Shown here: positions 42,219-53,463 of the stretch, in pieces
How the letters are laid out: the number at the start of each line of letters is the position of its first letter
Numbering within the stretch: position 1 is the first letter of the stretch
Origin: UKL13-2 sp043773745
Lineage (GTDB): Bacteria > Pseudomonadota > Gammaproteobacteria > Burkholderiales > Usitatibacteraceae
Reading direction: 5' to 3'
Assembly: GCA_043773745.1 (NCBI GenBank)
Contig: JAYVEV010000116.1
Span: 55,701-119,700 of the forward strand
DNA length: 64,000 bases
The notes under the pieces: generated by a model
What the model was told of the DNA's origin: nothing
The model's database searches: none
The model's input: the letters and a program-made list of their open reading frames with translations, nothing else
Translations under genes and position numbers: made by a program

Positions 42219-44216
42219 ATGTTCAATAAAATTTTAATCGCCAATCGTGGCGAAATTGCCTGCCGCGTCATACGAACTTGCAAGCGCATGGGTATTCGCA
42301 CGGTTGCTGTTTTTTCGGAAGCCGATGCCAGTGCACAACATGTGCAGCAGGCCGATGAAGCCTTCCTGATTGGCGGGCCGCGGCCGGTTGATTCATATCT
42401 CAAAGGCGATTTTATTATTGAGGTCGCCAAAAAATCGGGCGCTGAGGCGATCCACCCCGGCTATGGTTTTCTGTCTGAAAACGCAAAATTTGCGCGTGCC
42501 TGTGACGAGGCCGGGGTTGTTTTCATTGGCCCGACCGTTGAAGCCATCGAAAAAATGGGCTCCAAAAGCGCTGCAAAGGCGCTAATGCAAACCGCAAAAG
42601 TGCCCGTTGTTCCCGGCTATCACGGTGACAATCAGGATGCGGAATTTCTGGCAGGGCAGGCTGATATTGTCGGTTACCCGCTGCTGATCAAAGCGGTTGC
42701 GGGGGGTGGCGGCAAAGGCATGCGCCTTGTCGAAAAGGCTGCGGACTTTATTCCGCAACTGGAAGCTGCGCGACGCGAGGCCAAAAGCGCATTTGGCAAT
42801 GATGATGTGCTGATTGAGCGCTTCGTGCTGGGTCCGCATCATATCGAATTCCAAGTATTCGGCGATACGCACGGCAACTATGTGCATTTGTATGAACGCG
42901 AATGCTCGATCCAGCGACGTCATCAGAAAGTTCTGGAAGAAACGCCCTCTCCGTATTTATCCATTGATGAGAATATGCGCAAGAAAATGGGTGATGCTGC
43001 GGTTGCCGCCGCGCGCGCTATTGCCTATCGCGGCGCCGGCACCATTGAGTTCATCGCAGGGGAAGATCGCGAATTTTTCTTTATGGAGATGAATACGCGC
43101 TTGCAGGTGGAGCATCCCATTACAGAAATGATTACTGGTGAAGATTTGGTGGAATGGCAATTGCGCGTTGCCACTGGCGAGCCGCTGCCGCTCAAGCAAA
43201 AAGAAATAATCACCGGCGGTCACGCGATTGAGGTGCGTATTTGCGCGGAGAATCCCGCCAATGATTTTCTGCCGGAGACCGGCAAAATGCATGTCTTCGC
43301 CACGCCGCACTTGGATGCCGAAGGTGATGTGCGGCTGGATACGGGTGTCGGGGTTGGCAAATTCGCAGGCGATGAAATCAGCGTTTACTACGACCCGATG
43401 ATTGCCAAACTGATTACCTGGGGCGGCGATCGCGATGAGGCAATTCGCCGCATGCAAAGCGCGCTGGCCGAGACAGATATCATCGGCGTTAAAACCAATC
43501 TGGGTTTTTTGCAGCAGCTCGTCAGGCATCAGGCTTTTATCGATGGCGCAACCGACACCGGCTTCATCCATAGGCATCGTGAGATGTTGATGATGGATGA
43601 ACACAATTGCCCAGCCGAAGCACTGATCGCTGCATCGCTGTTCGAGTTGGCGCGCGAAAATTCAAACGTCGGTAACGGCGTCTGGGATAGCAAAAATGGC
43701 TGGTGGTTAAATCGCGGCGCAACCCGCACGCTGGAATTTCATACGGCTGACGATGCCGTTATCGAGATGGTCAGTATTGATAACTTGGCCTCAGGCTGCA
43801 GACTCAAAATCCGCGGCATTGATTTCAATGTAACCGAGCATACTGTTGCTGGTACACAGATTCGCTTCACGGCCAACGGTATTGCCCATCGCGCCATCGT
43901 ATTGGCGCATCAGGAAAAATTTTCTGTGCTGCTATCCAGTTCTCGTCACCACTTGCGGCTGGTCGACCCGTTTCATTTCGAGCCAAGTGAAGACACTAAC
44001 GATGGCCGCTTGACCGCGATGATGCCCGGTCGGGTGGTGAAAGTGATGGCCAATGCTGGCGATAAAATTAAAAAAGGTCAGGCACTCATCATCATGGAAG
44101 CGATGAAAATGGAACACACCATCGTCAGCCCGCGTGACGGCGTGGTCGAGCGGGTTGCATTCAAGGTGGGCGATATGGTGCCTGCGGATGCGGTGTTGTT
44201 TGCGTTTGCGGAGTAG
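42219..44216 (+). CDS. liuD: methylcrotonyl-CoA carboxylase alpha (biotin) subunit
   Basis: This biotin carboxylase plus biotin-carrier protein has 665 residues. The start is ATG 42219 (FNKILIANRGEIACRVIR); a TTG two codons upstream is unnecessary. The ATP-grasp motif KAVAGGGGKGMRLV lies near 160, the HHIEFQVFGD and ECSIQRRHQKVLEE strings near 210-245, and the MNTRLQVEHPITEM site near 290. The C-terminus carries the biotin site EAMKMEH with Lys630 as the biotinylated residue. It pairs with the beta subunit at 39.3 kb. A terminator hairpin follows at 44341-44374. Confidence 0.95.
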   Translation: MFNKILIANRGEIACRVIRTCKRMGIRTVAVFSEADASAQHVQQADEAFLIGGPRPVDSYLKGDFIIEVAKKSGAEAIHPGYGFLSENAKFARACDEAGVVFIGPTVEAIEKMGSKSAAKALMQTAKVPVVPGYHGDNQDAEFLAGQADIVGYPLLIKAVAGGGGKGMRLVEKAADFIPQLEAARREAKSAFGNDDVLIERFVLGPHHIEFQVFGDTHGNYVHLYERECSIQRRHQKVLEETPSPYLSIDENMRKKMGDAAVAAARAIAYRGAGTIEFIAGEDREFFFMEMNTRLQVEHPITEMITGEDLVEWQLRVATGEPLPLKQKEIITGGHAIEVRICAENPANDFLPETGKMHVFATPHLDAEGDVRLDTGVGVGKFAGDEISVYYDPMIAKLITWGGDRDEAIRRMQSALAETDIIGVKTNLGFLQQLVRHQAFIDGATDTGFIHRHREMLMMDEHNCPAEALIAASLFELARENSNVGNGVWDSKNGWWLNRGATRTLEFHTADDAVIEMVSIDNLASGCRLKIRGIDFNVTEHTVAGTQIRFTANGIAHRAIVLAHQEKFSVLLSSSRHHLRLVDPFHFEPSEDTNDGRLTAMMPGRVVKVMANAGDKIKKGQALIIMEAMKMEHTIVSPRDGVVERVAFKVGDMVPADAVLFAFAE

Positions 44217-44340
44217 CGTTTTTTATTACAACGCTTTATCACTAAAAACAAAACGCCAGAATCAACGGGCTTTCACAAGCAAATGCCCGGAACGGCAAGC
44301 TGAATGCGGGGCTTTCCTTTTAAACATCAACGTGAAAATC

Positions 44341-44374
44341 GAAAATGGCTACGTATTTCTACGTGGCCGTTTTC
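44341..44374. terminator. bidirectional terminator between liuD and a convergent gene
   Basis: A 15-bp stem (44341-44355 with 44360-44374, two G-U pairs in the plus-strand RNA) closes a TTTC loop. The arms end in GAAAA and TTTTC, so both directions have a run of U at the base. It lies between the convergent liuD and the glycine-zipper gene. Confidence 0.7.
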
Positions 44375-44392
44375 TTCAACACCTACCGCAGA

Positions 44393-45166
44393 TCAATATG
44401 TCCGCGAATAGATCGGTGTGGGGTTACGTAAATCATTGCGTGATCCATAGCGTGAATCGTAACGCGCCTCACGGTTTGATACCGGGCGCACATTGACGTC
44501 TACCTGCAAAGTTGAGCCCGGATCATAGGGCAGCCGCGAAGTATATTCGCGGCCGTGATAGCGATAACGCACATCATAGCCACGCACTTCATCACGTGTG
44601 TCAGAAACAGTCTGGCAGCGCTGCACATCACGGGTTACGGGAACGCGTTCGACATCGCCGTATTCACGTTGCTGCGAATAAGCAGAAGCGCGGCGGTAGT
44701 TGTTGTCACGATAATAACTATCGTTACGGCCGTTGTTTTCAACATTATTGCCGACGATGCCACCGAGGATAGCGCCGACCGCGGTACCGCGATCACGTCC
44801 GCCGCTTGAGTTACCAAACTGGTGGCCAATCGCGCCGCCGATCACGGCACCAAGTACCGTGCCCGCACCAATGCCGGAGCTGCCGCGGTTATATTCGCGC
44901 CTGTCCTCATAGCGACGATCCTGATAGCGATCATCATAGTTGCCATCATAGGCCACACGATTTACACGACGCTCTTCATAGCCCGCCACCTGTTCAGTCC
45001 AACATTGCTGCCGGGGGAAAGACACGCGCTCATATATCGGCGTGGATGAAATCACTTGGGCGGTGTCATTAAAATCATGGGCTTGAGCACCAATTGCAAA
45101 AAAACCGGCTGCCGACAAGCCTGCAATAATACTAATGCGCTTAGTCGCGATAGCTACTCGTTTCAT
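44393..45166 (-). CDS. glycine-zipper 2TM-domain envelope protein
   Basis: This is an exported protein of 257 residues. The start ATG 45166 has AGGAG 5 nt upstream; the reading from 45232 adds 22 residues before the signal peptide and is rejected. The signal ends near GAQAHDF. A Tyr/Arg/Asp-rich stretch leads to a glycine zipper (PF05433), GAGTVLGAVIGGAIG and GTAVGAILGGIVGNNV, about 100-150. The C-terminal region has a conserved cysteine (VQRCQTV) and GYDVRYRYHGREYTSRLPYDPG, common in Burkholderiales outer-membrane SlyB-like proteins. It probably sits in the outer membrane or periplasm. Function unknown. Confidence 0.82.
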   Translation of the reverse strand: MKRVAIATKRISIIAGLSAAGFFAIGAQAHDFNDTAQVISSTPIYERVSFPRQQCWTEQVAGYEERRVNRVAYDGNYDDRYQDRRYEDRREYNRGSSGIGAGTVLGAVIGGAIGHQFGNSSGGRDRGTAVGAILGGIVGNNVENNGRNDSYYRDNNYRRASAYSQQREYGDVERVPVTRDVQRCQTVSDTRDEVRGYDVRYRYHGREYTSRLPYDPGSTLQVDVNVRPVSNREARYDSRYGSRNDLRNPTPIYSRTY

Positions 45167-45402
45167 ATGGACTCCTGATGGTTTGACTGCATTCGAGAAA
45201 CGCGGCCGCTTTGGAGTGGGTTGACGGCACACTACGACAAAATCGTGTCAAAACTCACATTCAGTCGAGGTTCTTGAAGATTGTGCTGTAAACCCAGACT
45301 ATGAGGACTTCATCAAGATGGTATTGAGCATCTTTTGTCGAATAAGCCTAAAATTATAGATTGTTCGCAATTTGCTACTCATCGCTTTTTAGGAGATTAC
45401 CC

Positions 45403-46937
<1,535 letters not shown>

Positions 46938-46938
<1 letters not shown>

Positions 46939-47258
46939 TGCCGATGGAAGCCACTCCAGGGCGGCTGAAAGTAATTTTTTGGCTGTTCGCCGTCGGCAGT
47001 GTACTAGCCTTTGGTTTATTTCTGTTCAGCGTGGCGCGAGGCCAGTATGCTTGGGCAACCATGAGCTTGGGATTTGTTTTTTCCATGCTGGCCACCACCG
47101 TGAATCCCAAAATGGTGTTCCGGAAATTCCGCGACCAGGCTTTGTACGAGTCTGAAACCAGTTCTGCCATCAGCGCGCATCGCTATCTCACGCTGCTGAT
47201 GTGGATTTGCTATGTGGGTGCATTGGTCATGTTTTTATTAGGTAAATTCAGACCTTAA
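46938..47258 (+). CDS. small three-helix membrane protein between mmsA and mmsB
   Basis: This protein has 106 residues and about three membrane segments (12-32, 38-55, 83-103) joined by a charged stretch, NPKMVFRKFRDQALYESET. A GTG overlaps the mmsA stop codon by one base (TAGTG), which suggests translational coupling; an ATG two codons later is the alternative. No family was recognised. Its position in the valine-degradation set is the only clue to its role. Confidence 0.6.
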
Positions 47259-47291
47259 TTCAAGAACCTGCGAAGGATAAAGGATAAGAAA

Positions 47292-48176
47292 ATGAAAATC
47301 GGATTCATCGGCCTGGGCCATATGGGCAATCCCATGGCGCGTAATTTGCTGAAGCACGGTCATATCTTAAAAGTGTTTGATGTCATGCCGGAGCTGGTCA
47401 AGAAGCTGACTGATCTGGGTTGCGAACATGCCACCTCTGCGCAGAAATGCGCGGAAGATGTAGAGGTACTCATCACCATGCTGCCTTCTTCGCCCCATGT
47501 TCGCTCGGTCTATCTGAATGCCGCTGGCGTGTTGTCGGGGGCAGCAGCCGGAACGCTACTCATCGATTCTTCCACGATTGATCCACACACAGCGCGCGAT
47601 GTGGCGTTTGATGCAAAAGCAAAAGGCTTCAATATGATTGATGCGCCCGTGTCTGGCGGCACCGGTGGCGCCGAGTCCGGCAGCCTAACCTTCATGGTCG
47701 GCGGCGACATTCAAGATTTTGAAAAAGCCAAAGCCATACTGGAATGTATGGGCAAAAATATTGTTCATTGCGGCGGTGCAGGTAACGGCCAAGTCGCCAA
47801 GATTTGTAACAATATGATGTTGGCGATTGAAATGATTGCCACCGCTGAAGGCATGTCGCTGGCTGCAAAGCTTGGCATGGACCCCAAAGTGTTTGCCGGT
47901 ATTGCCAACACCTCAAGCGGACGCTGCTGGAGCTCGGACACCTACAATCCCTATCCCGGCGTACTAGAGAACGCACCCGCTTCACGTGGCTACACCGGCG
48001 GATTCGGCTCAGATTTGATGCTCAAGGATTTAACTCTGGTGACAGAAGCCGCCAAAGCGGCCAAGCACCCGGTCATGCTGGGCGCAGCAGCGCAACAGTT
48101 GTATCAAATGCATTCGGGCAACGGCGACGGCGCACTGGATTTTTCCAGCATCATCAAGCTATACAAAAAAGACTAA
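47292..48176 (+). CDS. mmsB: 3-hydroxyisobutyrate dehydrogenase
   Basis: This NAD-dependent enzyme oxidises 3-hydroxyisobutyrate to methylmalonate semialdehyde, the substrate of MmsA. The Rossmann motif GFIGLGHMGNPMARNL is at the N-terminus, the substrate-binding DAPVSGGTGGAESGSLTFMVGG about 115-136, and the catalytic lysine in GNGQVAKICNNMML about residue 171. The length of 294 residues is normal. AAGGATAAGAAA lies just before the ATG. It is followed by a crotonase gene after 4 nt. Confidence 0.95.
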   Translation: MKIGFIGLGHMGNPMARNLLKHGHILKVFDVMPELVKKLTDLGCEHATSAQKCAEDVEVLITMLPSSPHVRSVYLNAAGVLSGAAAGTLLIDSSTIDPHTARDVAFDAKAKGFNMIDAPVSGGTGGAESGSLTFMVGGDIQDFEKAKAILECMGKNIVHCGGAGNGQVAKICNNMMLAIEMIATAEGMSLAAKLGMDPKVFAGIANTSSGRCWSSDTYNPYPGVLENAPASRGYTGGFGSDLMLKDLTLVTEAAKAAKHPVMLGAAAQQLYQMHSGNGDGALDFSSIIKLYKKD

Positions 48177-48180
48177 TTTA

Positions 48181-48948
48181 ATGATCACCCACACCATTGA
48201 AAATCATACCTGCATCATCACCATCGCCAATCCGCCGGTAAATACCTGGACACCAGAGTCGCTGTTGGCGTTAAAAAATTTAACGCATGAATTGGATGCC
48301 AATAAAAATATTTATGCGGCCATCATCACCGGTCAGGGCGAGAAATTTTTCTCGGCCGGTGCCGATCTGAAGCGCTTTCAGGGGGGCAAAGAAGCTGCAC
48401 GTGAATTCATTACCATTTTTGGTGAGGCGTTTGAAGCCTGGATGAATGCCCGCTTTGTCACCATTGCGGCCATTAACGGCTACGCGATGGGCGGCGGCAT
48501 GGAAGCGGTGCTTGCCTGTGATACACGCATCGCCGAGGCGCATAGCATCATGGCATTGCCCGAGCCAAAAGTAGGCCTCCTGCCCGGCGGTTGCGGTACT
48601 CAAAATTTGCCATGGTTGGTGGGCGAAGGCTGGGCGAAACGCATCCTGCTCACCGGCGAGCAGCTTAATGCAGAGACGGCATTGCGTATCGGCCTGGTGC
48701 AAGAAGTCACCGAAAAAGGCAAGTCACTGGAAGCAGCCAAGGTCTTGGCGGAACGCGTGGCAGGCTTGTCACCGAAATCGGTTGAGTTCTGCAAATCGCT
48801 TATGCATAACGCCCGCAATGGCATCCCGCGTAATGAGGGCATCCAGCTTGAGCGCGAACGCTTCATGGAATTATTCGAGTTTGAAGATCATGCCGAAGGC
48901 GTTGCTGCTTTCCTCGAAAAGCGAAAACCCCAGTGGAAAAATGGTTAG
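48181..48948 (+). CDS. enoyl-CoA hydratase/isomerase family protein
   Basis: This crotonase-fold enzyme of 255 residues has the first oxyanion-hole region KFFSAGADLKRFQGG at about 56-70 and the second INGYAMGGGMEAVLACDTRIAEA near 100-122. The position of the second catalytic residue is in PEPKVGLLPGGCGTQNL. It starts 4 nt after mmsB, so translation is coupled. In this set it most likely hydrates methacrylyl-CoA or tiglyl-CoA (valine or isoleucine). Confidence 0.88.
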   Translation: MITHTIENHTCIITIANPPVNTWTPESLLALKNLTHELDANKNIYAAIITGQGEKFFSAGADLKRFQGGKEAAREFITIFGEAFEAWMNARFVTIAAINGYAMGGGMEAVLACDTRIAEAHSIMALPEPKVGLLPGGCGTQNLPWLVGEGWAKRILLTGEQLNAETALRIGLVQEVTEKGKSLEAAKVLAERVAGLSPKSVEFCKSLMHNARNGIPRNEGIQLERERFMELFEFEDHAEGVAAFLEKRKPQWKNG

Positions 48949-48953
48949 GCCGC

Positions 48954-50078
48954 ATGTCATTGTCTACCCCCCCCGAACTGCTTGTTGATATTCGCAATCA
49001 TATCGCGCATCTCACGCTCAATCGCCCACAGGCATTGAACGCGCTATCGCACACAATGATTGAGGAGATGTCGCGCCTGCTGGCGGTCTGGGCAGCAGAC
49101 CCGAATATCAAGGCCATCATGGTGCGTGGTGCCGGAGAAAAATCGTTTTGTGCGGGTGGTGATATTCGCGCACTATATGAAGCGGGCAAACGCGCCGATG
49201 GCAGCGAGCATAACTTTTTTGTGCGCGAGTATGAACTCAATTTCGCCATTCATCGTTACTTGGTTAATACCGGCAAACCCTACATTGCTTGGATTGACGG
49301 CATTGTCATGGGCGGTGGCATGGGCATTGCCCAGGGCGCACCGATTCGTATCGTTGGCACGCGTACCAAGATGGCCATGCCCGAAACGACCATTGGATTA
49401 TTCCCGGATGTAGGTGGCAGCTATTTTCTGTCACGCTGCCCCGGTGCGATTGGCTTGTATTTGGGACTTACTGGACAAACCATCAAAGCGGCCGATGCGA
49501 TGTATGCAGGACTGGCGACGCATCACATTGCCACTGAAGTAGCATTTGAGTTTGATTACGCGCTGGATGGACTTATCGACTGGCAGCTCGGCACCGTACC
49601 GGCCATCAATGAAATTGTGAAGAAATTTTCAAGTACACCGATTGAACCGGCCACCTTGCCACCCTTGCGCGGCGTGATTGAAAAACACTTTGTCCAAAAG
49701 AATGATGTATTGGCGATTGTGGCGTCATTGGAAACCGAGCTCGATACAGCCTATACCGATTGGGCACGCCATACCATTGGGCTGCTTAAAAAATGCTCGC
49801 CCACCATGCTGGAAGTCACCAAACGCCAGATTGAACGGGCGGCAACGCTTTCGCTTGCGGATTGCTTTCGCATGGAAATGGATTTGATTACGCGCACCTT
49901 TGAACACGGCGATGTGGTCGAAGGAATTCGCGCTTTGCTCATCGATAAGGACCAATCACCCAAATTCAAACCCGCGACCTTGCCGCAAGTAAGTGCCGCT
50001 ACGCTCGAGCATTTTTTTGAAAGCCCGTGGACAGCCGAGAGCCATCCATTGCGGCACTTATCCATCAAACATTGTTAG
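48954..50078 (+). CDS. 3-hydroxyisobutyryl-CoA hydrolase (HIBCH-like crotonase)
   Basis: This 374-residue crotonase relative has the longer C-terminal region of HIBCH enzymes. The oxyanion regions are KSFCAGGDIRALYEAGK and WIDGIVMGGGMGIAQGAPIRIVG. MPETTIGLFPDVGGSYFLSR carries the Glu and Asp used by hydrolases, and the DLITRTFEHGDVVEGIRALL string is typical of the family. It would release 3-hydroxyisobutyrate from its CoA ester, just before MmsB acts. ATG 48954 (AGG 5 nt upstream) is preferred to the start at 48933, which overlaps the previous gene. Confidence 0.92.
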   Translation: MSLSTPPELLVDIRNHIAHLTLNRPQALNALSHTMIEEMSRLLAVWAADPNIKAIMVRGAGEKSFCAGGDIRALYEAGKRADGSEHNFFVREYELNFAIHRYLVNTGKPYIAWIDGIVMGGGMGIAQGAPIRIVGTRTKMAMPETTIGLFPDVGGSYFLSRCPGAIGLYLGLTGQTIKAADAMYAGLATHHIATEVAFEFDYALDGLIDWQLGTVPAINEIVKKFSSTPIEPATLPPLRGVIEKHFVQKNDVLAIVASLETELDTAYTDWARHTIGLLKKCSPTMLEVTKRQIERAATLSLADCFRMEMDLITRTFEHGDVVEGIRALLIDKDQSPKFKPATLPQVSAATLEHFFESPWTAESHPLRHLSIKHC

Positions 50079-50088
50079 CGAGAACTTT

Positions 50089-50994
50089 ATGCGTCTAGTC
50101 ACTTATCAACTACTCAACACCACCGAACTGCGCACCGGCATTCAGATCAGCAAAGATGAAGTGCTCGATATTGCAAGGGAAGCTGCTACGCATGGCAGTG
50201 GGGCAAAAGTTGCCACCATGCTCGAGATCATTGCCGGTGGTGACGAGACGATGGAACTGTTACGCCGCATTGAAGCAGCACCCAAAACTGAGCCTGTGAT
50301 GCTCAACAAAGCGCTATTGAAAGCACCGATTCCGCGTCCGACCAAGAACATCTTTTGTGTGGGTTGGAATTATCTGGATCATTTTCAGGAAGGCGCTTCG
50401 ATGTCCGCGGACAACCGCGAGCTACCAAAATATCCGGTGTTTTTTTCTAAAACACCAACGGCGGTTAACGGCCCATTTGATGTGATTCCGTTTGACGAAA
50501 CCGTTTCCACCCAGCTTGATTGGGAGGTTGAGCTGGGCGTCGTGATTGGCACCACGGGGAAAAACATCGCCGAAGCCGATGCAATGAAGCATATTTTTGG
50601 CTACACCATTATCAATGACGTTACCTGGCGCGATGTGCAGCGTCGTCACGGCGGGCAATGGCTCAAAGGCAAAAGCTTGGATGGAACATGCCCGATGGGG
50701 CCCTGTATTGTCACCGCCGATTCACTTGACCCGACCAATCTGAATCTCGAGTGCCGCGTCTCAGGCGTGATCAAGCAGAAATCAAATACCCGGCATCTCT
50801 ATTTCAAAATTCCGCGCCTGATTCATGATCTGTCTGAAGGTATGACGCTGGAAACGGGCGATATTATTTCCACCGGCACCCCTGAAGGCGTGGGTTTCGC
50901 GCACACACCACCCGAATGGATGGCTGTGGGCGATTTATTGGAAACTGAAATTGAAGGTATTGGTATCATGCGGAATCCCGTTGGCTCTTATTGA
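50089..50994 (+). CDS. fumarylacetoacetate hydrolase (FAH) family protein
   Basis: This protein of 301 residues carries the FAH fold. Metal and substrate residues are visible in DWEVELGVVIGTTGKNI (Glu of the metal site), GYTIINDVTWRDVQRR and DIISTGTPEGVGFAHTPP. The ATG at 50089 has GAGA 7 nt upstream; the longer reading from 49993 overlaps the hydrolase gene. Family enzymes cleave or decarboxylate 2-oxo or acylpyruvate compounds, including 2-hydroxyhepta-diene-dioate isomerases. Its link to branched-chain degradation is only positional. Confidence 0.85.
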   Translation: MRLVTYQLLNTTELRTGIQISKDEVLDIAREAATHGSGAKVATMLEIIAGGDETMELLRRIEAAPKTEPVMLNKALLKAPIPRPTKNIFCVGWNYLDHFQEGASMSADNRELPKYPVFFSKTPTAVNGPFDVIPFDETVSTQLDWEVELGVVIGTTGKNIAEADAMKHIFGYTIINDVTWRDVQRRHGGQWLKGKSLDGTCPMGPCIVTADSLDPTNLNLECRVSGVIKQKSNTRHLYFKIPRLIHDLSEGMTLETGDIISTGTPEGVGFAHTPPEWMAVGDLLETEIEGIGIMRNPVGSY

Positions 50995-51001
50995 AAATAC
51001 C

Positions 51002-51928
51002 ATGCTCCGTAAAATTATTCATCTAACAACTATCAGCATCCGTGATTTATGCGGCGCATGTTTCTTTGGTGGCGGACTTTTTTTAATGGCGATAACCCAT
51101 GCTGCGTTTGCCCAGCCTGCCGCATCAATAACTAATGCACCAGCGATATCTGCAGCCTCACCGTTTGAATTGGTACTGATTGATAGCGCCAGCGAAAAAC
51201 AGTTCGGCGGCTTTCCGATTGATCGCGCGATCATGGCTAAAGCCGTTACCGTTTTGAAACAAGCTGGCGCACGCGCAGTAGTGCTGAAGTTTTTTTATGA
51301 TCAGCCTGGCCAATCACCGGAAAGCGACAAAGCACTAACAGCCGCAATTGGCAGCATTAAAACCCTGCTACAGGCGCGCATTGACGAGGCTGAGCTTCAG
51401 GCCAATCCTCTGCCCGCGCGATTCATTACGGGTGCGGTGACAGGCAATTTCAAAAGCTCGCTGACCGGCACCAGCGGCTGGGTACCGCTTGCCCCTTTTG
51501 CTGCTGCAGCATCTGATATCGGGTTTGTGGATATTGCCTCGCCCGACAGTGTGCCCATGATCGAAAGCTATCAAAACAAACCGGTAAAATCACTGACCTT
51601 GGCTGCGCTCGAAATAGCATTGGGCGAAACCGCAAAAATTGAAGGCGGCACGCGCATCACTTTGGGTAAAAGGTCAGTGGCGCTAACCGATGATAATCAG
51701 GTTTCATTGAAGCTTGCTTCCGTTGCGCTGCCGGACTATGTGCCTTTAGCCGTACTGCTAGACGGCAAAATAAACCGCGCAATATTAGAAGAAAAATTTC
51801 GCGATAAAGTTGTGGTAATTGGCTATGACGGTGAAAAAATGCATTTTCTCACCACCAACGTAGGCATGGTCAAGGCACATCGTTTGTTTTACCTGGGCCT
51901 CTTGGATGTTTATCGCCAGCTGAAATAA
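51002..51928 (+). CDS. stand-alone CHASE2-domain exported protein
   Basis: This 308-residue protein starts at ATG 51002. Residues about 18-40 are a hydrophobic signal-type segment ending THAAFAQPA. The rest resembles a CHASE2 sensor domain (PF05226): FPIDRAIMAKAVTVLKQAGARAVVL, SDIGFVDIASPDSVPM, SYQNKPVKSLTLAALEIAL and FRDKVVVIGYDG. CHASE2 normally precedes transmembrane helices and an adenylate cyclase or kinase output; here the chain ends after the domain, so no output domain is present. It follows the FAH gene by 7 nt. Function unknown; it may bind a ligand for a separate partner. Confidence 0.72.
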   Translation: MLRKIIHLTTISIRDLCGACFFGGGLFLMAITHAAFAQPAASITNAPAISAASPFELVLIDSASEKQFGGFPIDRAIMAKAVTVLKQAGARAVVLKFFYDQPGQSPESDKALTAAIGSIKTLLQARIDEAELQANPLPARFITGAVTGNFKSSLTGTSGWVPLAPFAAAASDIGFVDIASPDSVPMIESYQNKPVKSLTLAALEIALGETAKIEGGTRITLGKRSVALTDDNQVSLKLASVALPDYVPLAVLLDGKINRAILEEKFRDKVVVIGYDGEKMHFLTTNVGMVKAHRLFYLGLLDVYRQLK

Positions 51929-51945
51929 GCGCCGCGTAATAAAGC

Positions 51946-53463
51946 CTAAGCCAGCATTCCCTGCTCGCGCCGTGTCTTTCCAAACAACCATGCGCCCGCG
52001 GGCCCCATCAGCGCCACCACCATACCTACCGGTGTCCATAGCGGCGCTGCCAGCAGGGCATAAGCCATCCCTGCCCAGCCAAATGCGCTAAACGCTTCCA
52101 CCATATTCATCGCCATGCTGCCTTGCGCGCGCTTTTTCAGATTTTTTCGATCACCTAGCCGGGGATACCAAATCTGCGTAAGTCCTGCCGAGAGGGTGCC
52201 GCCTGCGATGCAAAATGCGAAGACCATTGCATAAAATGCATGCGTAAACAGCAAATAGAAAAGAACAGGCGAAACCATTATCCAAACCGGCACCACGGCA
52301 GCGAACGCTTTCATCCAGCGGATGCGCGATAGCTCAACCGGTGCCACCCCAATCAAATCGGGCGCTTCTTCAGCCGCGATAGTGATCCAAGCAATACTGC
52401 CTGCCAGCGTGCTGGCAAGAATGACGCTGGATGGCACCACCAGCAGCGCCATGTCCTGTCGCCTGAACAGTAAAAAAATCATGGGCAGCAAGTAAAGTGT
52501 TTGCAACAGCGTTTGGGTAATTAAATTGGGATCGCGCGCAATCAGCTTCCACTCCTTGATCAGCACATTTGCCATCAGACCTTGATGGAACGACGTTCGC
52601 CCGTGTTTGGCGGCGATGGATTTTTTTTTCACAGTTGCTGTCACCATTTCCTGGGTACCCAACAAAAACCGTTTGTAAGTCAGATTTACCACCAGCCAAA
52701 ATCCTCCCAGGCCCATCGCCATGATCACTAATAACGGCAGCCATTCGCCTAGCATCGCACGATAGGGAAACCAGATGACACTATCCGCCGCGAGCGGCCC
52801 ATCGGGAGAAATCCATTGCTTGAAATGGTCAGTAATGACCACGCGGGTTTCACGACTAAGCATATTTTGTATTTGACTTAGCAAGAACATCGCCGCTCCA
52901 ACTAATGCGCCGAACAACTGCGCGACCACGCGCGCACGGCGCGCGCCCAAGGTCCGAACCAGCGTCAAGGTGAGCAGCATACCCAGCGCCGAAACCAATA
53001 GCCCTAAGCAGATAAGCGCAGGATAAATCGCCAACAAATTCGCATGCCCCGCCAGTAGCCCGACATGCGCAAACGGCGCGAGTATCAATAAATATAGTGA
53101 GACCGAGGAAATCGCCACTCCAATACCGCGCACGATAAAAACCGTGCGGGCGGATACCGGCGATGAAAGCAGCAGATCAAAATCGCCGCGATCAAACAGT
53201 ACCGTGACAGAAAGCCCGATTGCCTGTGACAGCATCAACGACAGCGCAAGCCACGTCATGCCGCCTAATATCAGTGTAATGAAAGGCGGAAAATTCACGC
53301 CACTCAAACCCCTCAATAATCCCCATGCGGCCAAATGCAACGCCATCCAAATAAAACCGCCACCAATCAGGACGACCCATAATTTTGTGCTGCCAACACG
53401 GCGCCAAGCAAGCCGCAGCTCATGGTGCAGCAGCCAGGGCCAGGTTGCTGTTGTCAGTTTCAT
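51946..53463 (-). CDS. ABC-2-type exporter permease
   Basis: This is a polytopic inner-membrane protein of 505 residues with about 10-12 predicted helices, seen as repeated hydrophobic blocks such as ILGGMTWLALSLMLSQAIGLSVTVLF and LYLLILAPFAHVGLLAGHANLLAIYPALICLG. It starts inside the stop region of the ATPase gene (4-bp overlap), so the two form an ABC exporter. The long length is typical of putative ABC exporters without known cargo. Confidence 0.8.
   Translation of the reverse strand: MKLTTATWPWLLHHELRLAWRRVGSTKLWVVLIGGGFIWMALHLAAWGLLRGLSGVNFPPFITLILGGMTWLALSLMLSQAIGLSVTVLFDRGDFDLLLSSPVSARTVFIVRGIGVAISSVSLYLLILAPFAHVGLLAGHANLLAIYPALICLGLLVSALGMLLTLTLVRTLGARRARVVAQLFGALVGAAMFLLSQIQNMLSRETRVVITDHFKQWISPDGPLAADSVIWFPYRAMLGEWLPLLVIMAMGLGGFWLVVNLTYKRFLLGTQEMVTATVKKKSIAAKHGRTSFHQGLMANVLIKEWKLIARDPNLITQTLLQTLYLLPMIFLLFRRQDMALLVVPSSVILASTLAGSIAWITIAAEEAPDLIGVAPVELSRIRWMKAFAAVVPVWIMVSPVLFYLLFTHAFYAMVFAFCIAGGTLSAGLTQIWYPRLGDRKNLKKRAQGSMAMNMVEAFSAFGWAGMAYALLAAPLWTPVGMVVALMGPAGAWLFGKTRREQGMLA

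Noticed and set aside
44134..44496. Plus-strand ORF over the end of liuD and the terminator
   Set aside because: It reads through liuD in another frame and through a hairpin, with no ribosome site.
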